A stretch of 7,605 bases of DNA from positions 1 to 7,605 of the forward strand of contig JAGXHZ010000013.1 in NCBI GenBank assembly GCA_024635855.1, given 5' to 3'. Under the pieces are notes generated by a model. That model saw only the letters and a list, made by a program, of their open reading frames with translations, was not told the DNA's origin and did no database searches. Source of the DNA: Sulfuricurvum sp. (GTDB taxonomy: Bacteria > Campylobacterota > Campylobacteria > Campylobacterales > Sulfurimonadaceae). Every line of letters starts with the position of its first letter. Positions within the stretch are counted from its first letter, which is position 1. The position numbers and the translations under genes are program-made. Below are positions 5,640-7,605 of the stretch, in pieces.

Positions 5640-7097
5640 ATGGGAATACCGTTTTTAAAACATTATACGATTTGGCTCTCTATCACACCGATACTTTTAT
5701 TATCGGGTTGTGCGACTCCCCAAGCATCTCTCCCCAAGCTTGACACCAACCTCTCATCAACCTTTCACCAGATGGATACTGCCAATACCCTTTCTGAGGA
5801 TAGAGCGTGGTGGGGAAAATTTAACGACCCTATCTTAAGTGCCCTCATCGAAAAAGGGCTCAACTCCAATCATGATGTTCGAATTGCAATGAGCCGTATA
5901 AAAGCGGCACGTGCAGGACATGACGCGCAAAGCTCACGTCTTTGGCCGACGTTAGACCTCCAGACATCGGCTTCGACGACTCATAGTGGACTTCCTGCCC
6001 CCTATAAACAGGGGATGCCGGATGTGAGAGCCTATCAAGCGGGTATCAACTTGGCGTGGGAAATCGATGTGAGCGGTGGGGTACGCGCTGCTGCTGATGC
6101 CGCACAATACGATGCTATAGCCGCAGAAGCAGCTCAAAGAGGGACACAACTGTTAATAGAGAGTGAAATAGCACGCCAGTACTTTATTTTGCGCGGTGCA
6201 GAGCAACGACTGCATCTTTTAGAGGAATTAGTAAACACGCAACATGAGAGTGCTCGCCTAATCTCTCGACGATTTGAGCATGGGCAATCCAGTCGTTTTG
6301 AGCTAAATCTTGCCGAAGCAGAAGTCGGTACTCTCGATGCACAGATACCGCCATTACAAACATTGGTTGCCATTTCACAAACGCATATTGCCCTCTTACT
6401 CGGTGAAAATCCCTCCGTTGCTCCGGTATCCGCTAACCCCGAGTATCTCTGGCCGCAATCTCAGACTATCGGTACAGGTCAACCCAGCGATCTGCTTCGG
6501 CGACGACCGGATCTCATGGCGGCTGAAGCACACTACAGCGCGGAATCGTTACGCTCTAGAGAAGCAGAGTCTCAAACGTGGCCTAAGCTCTTTGTAAATG
6601 CCCTTATCGGGCGTGAAGACTTGCGGATTAACGGATTTGATTTGGCACCGGTCTCCTTTACCAATGTTGCCATGGCATTTGCTATGCCGATTTTTAATGC
6701 CGGACGTATTCAAGCCGCCATAGAGGTTCAAAGTGCCAGTGAAAACGAAGCATTACTCTCGTGGCAAAAGTCTGTTCTTGTTGCGGTAAAAGAAGTGGAA
6801 GATACTCTTAGCGTCCAATCCGAAGAGCGCAAGCGGAGAGTATCGCTTAACGCAGTCGTGCAAAATCGACACAGTGCGATGAAAGAGGTTCAGTCGTTAT
6901 ATCGCGAAGGACAAATCGACAAATTAACCCTGCTCGATGTTCAGCGTTTGATGTTGGCGAGCGAGATAGCCCTAATGGACAATGAGACCCATCGCCTCTT
7001 AGCAGATGTACAACTTTACAAGGCTTTAGGCGGAGGATGGAATCCCTCTCAGAACGAATTAAATGCAGAATCTAACTCTACGAAGGTATTACCATGA
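5640..7097 (+). CDS. NodT-family outer-membrane factor lipoprotein of an RND efflux system
   Basis: The TolC-like channel that carries substrates across the periplasm and outer membrane for a tripartite efflux pump. The 485 residues are a normal length for NodT/OprM-type proteins. It has a lipoprotein signal with lipobox LSGC, the acylated cysteine being residue 24. The two OEP repeats are visible: first half WWGKFNDPILSALIEKGL, then SRIKAARAGHDAQSSRLWPT, then a long helical stretch around ARQYFILRGAEQRLHLLEEL and a hairpin near ALLLGENP. The second half begins with the family signature SDLLRRRPDLMAAEAHY (about residue 282) and WPKLFVNALIG, with PIFNAGRIQAAIE and a final coiled coil. It overlaps the following adaptor gene by four bases (ATGA). 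The start is fixed by GAGGGG within a hairpin. The pump's substrate cannot be told from sequence. Confidence 0.93.
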   Translation: MGIPFLKHYTIWLSITPILLLSGCATPQASLPKLDTNLSSTFHQMDTANTLSEDRAWWGKFNDPILSALIEKGLNSNHDVRIAMSRIKAARAGHDAQSSRLWPTLDLQTSASTTHSGLPAPYKQGMPDVRAYQAGINLAWEIDVSGGVRAAADAAQYDAIAAEAAQRGTQLLIESEIARQYFILRGAEQRLHLLEELVNTQHESARLISRRFEHGQSSRFELNLAEAEVGTLDAQIPPLQTLVAISQTHIALLLGENPSVAPVSANPEYLWPQSQTIGTGQPSDLLRRRPDLMAAEAHYSAESLRSREAESQTWPKLFVNALIGREDLRINGFDLAPVSFTNVAMAFAMPIFNAGRIQAAIEVQSASENEALLSWQKSVLVAVKEVEDTLSVQSEERKRRVSLNAVVQNRHSAMKEVQSLYREGQIDKLTLLDVQRLMLASEIALMDNETHRLLADVQLYKALGGGWNPSQNELNAESNSTKVLP

Positions 7098-7605
7098 ATA
7101 AATCCCTACAAAACAGCGTACAAACAATTGCTCTATTTGCCGTTATCATTACACAAAGCGGCTGTGAACATAAAACCAAACAAGTTCCTCCATCTCCAAC
7201 AGCGGTCTATGTCACCACAATCACTCAAACAGATGGGGTCGAAGAGCGATGGTTGAGCGCAACCGTTCATGCGCGGGTTGAAACCGATTTTGGTTTTCGT
7301 ACCGGAGGGAAGATTCTCAAACGTCTTGTTAATGTCGGGGATCGTGTTATTAGTGGTCAGCCTTTGGCACAGCTCGATGATGCCGATTACCAATTAGCCC
7401 TCAACTCTGCTGCGGATCAATTAAAAGCCGCCAGTGTAGATGCAAGGCAAGCTGCTTTAGATGCTGAGCGATTCCAACGCCTTGTGGGGGATGGTTCGAT
7501 GGGTTCCGCTGATTTTGAACGTCAAAAGAGCCGCTCTGATGCGGCAAACGCCCGTGAAGAACAAGCACGTAGAGGACTCCAAGTTACCCAAAATAAAAAT
7601 AGCTA
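7094..7605 (+). CDS. RND efflux periplasmic adaptor (membrane fusion protein), 5' part
   Basis: The first 170 codons of an HlyD/AcrA-type adaptor that bridges an inner-membrane RND pump and the NodT-type channel; the gene runs off the window. A signal peptide ends at ITQSGC, with the candidate lipid-anchored cysteine at residue 24. The lipobox is imperfect because glutamine stands at -3 where leucine is usual. The first half of the lipoyl/barrel-sandwich domain follows (FGFRTGGKILKRLVNVGDRV, then SGQPLAQLDDADYQLAL). Next comes the alpha-helical hairpin (AASVDARQAALDAERFQRL and GSADFERQKSRSDAANARE), entering its second lipoyl half at the window end. The start overlaps the NodT stop as ATGA, so the two should be made together. 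An RND permease gene is expected next. Confidence 0.9.
   Translation, partial: MNKSLQNSVQTIALFAVIITQSGCEHKTKQVPPSPTAVYVTTITQTDGVEERWLSATVHARVETDFGFRTGGKILKRLVNVGDRVISGQPLAQLDDADYQLALNSAADQLKAASVDARQAALDAERFQRLVGDGSMGSADFERQKSRSDAANAREEQARRGLQVTQNKNS

Noticed and set aside
6134..6373. Minus-strand open frames opposite the NodT-type gene
   Set aside because: They mirror the helical coding region of a confident gene; their Ser/Arg/Cys-rich translations look like antisense shadows.
7133..7393. Minus-strand open frame of 86 codons opposite the adaptor gene
   Set aside because: It lies wholly inside a strongly recognisable adaptor coding sequence, and its own translation resembles no family.

Overview
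The window looks like a chromosomal segment of a Campylobacterota (epsilonproteobacterial) genome, probably a free-living Sulfuricurvum/Sulfurimonas-type organism. This is inferred from gene content: a molybdate operon with a stand-alone TOBE protein ahead of modB, as in Campylobacter jejuni; an Aer/CetB-like soluble PAS protein; and a cysteine-paired Sel1-repeat protein of the Helicobacter Hcp type. No rRNA, tRNA or CRISPR array is visible.

Layout. (1) 23-1954, + strand: a tightly overlapped molybdate uptake operon (TOBE protein, modB, modC). modA probably lies just upstream, outside the window. (2) 1951-2490, - strand: a small PAS sensor protein whose stop codon overlaps that of modC tail to tail. 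(3) 2491-2688: an AT-rich divergent intergenic region with two nested inverted repeats that look like an operator. (4) 2689-3174, +: an intact SlyD-type FKBP prolyl isomerase. (5) 3175-3463: a decayed 5' fragment of an IS256-family element on the - strand, with a recognisable IS end and a frameshifted transposase N-terminus. (6) 3464-4396, -: a secreted Sel1-repeat protein with four C-x7-C pairs and a TonB-C-like tail; its stop codon touches the IS end. (7) 4406-4938, +: a wrecked chimera in which the first two thirds of an MNT-type nucleotidyltransferase runs into the 3' half of a second, diverged slyD. The slyD part carries a one-base frameshift. (8) 4988-7605, +: a Crp/Fnr-family regulator, a NodT-type outer-membrane factor and the start of an RND periplasmic adaptor. 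This is a multidrug or toxic-compound efflux operon that continues past the window; the inner-membrane RND pump is expected next.

How the parts relate. The molybdate operon and the efflux operon are ordinary, well-conserved systems. Between the intact slyD and the slyD remnant lies an accessory block (IS remnant, AT-rich sel1 gene, truncated nucleotidyltransferase). It reads most simply as a former pair of slyD paralogues broken by insertion and deletion. The most unusual regulatory structures are the nested dyads between the PAS gene and slyD, and an 8-bp hairpin that holds the ribosome-binding site of the NodT gene in its 3' arm. I found no convincing wholly new multi-gene system.
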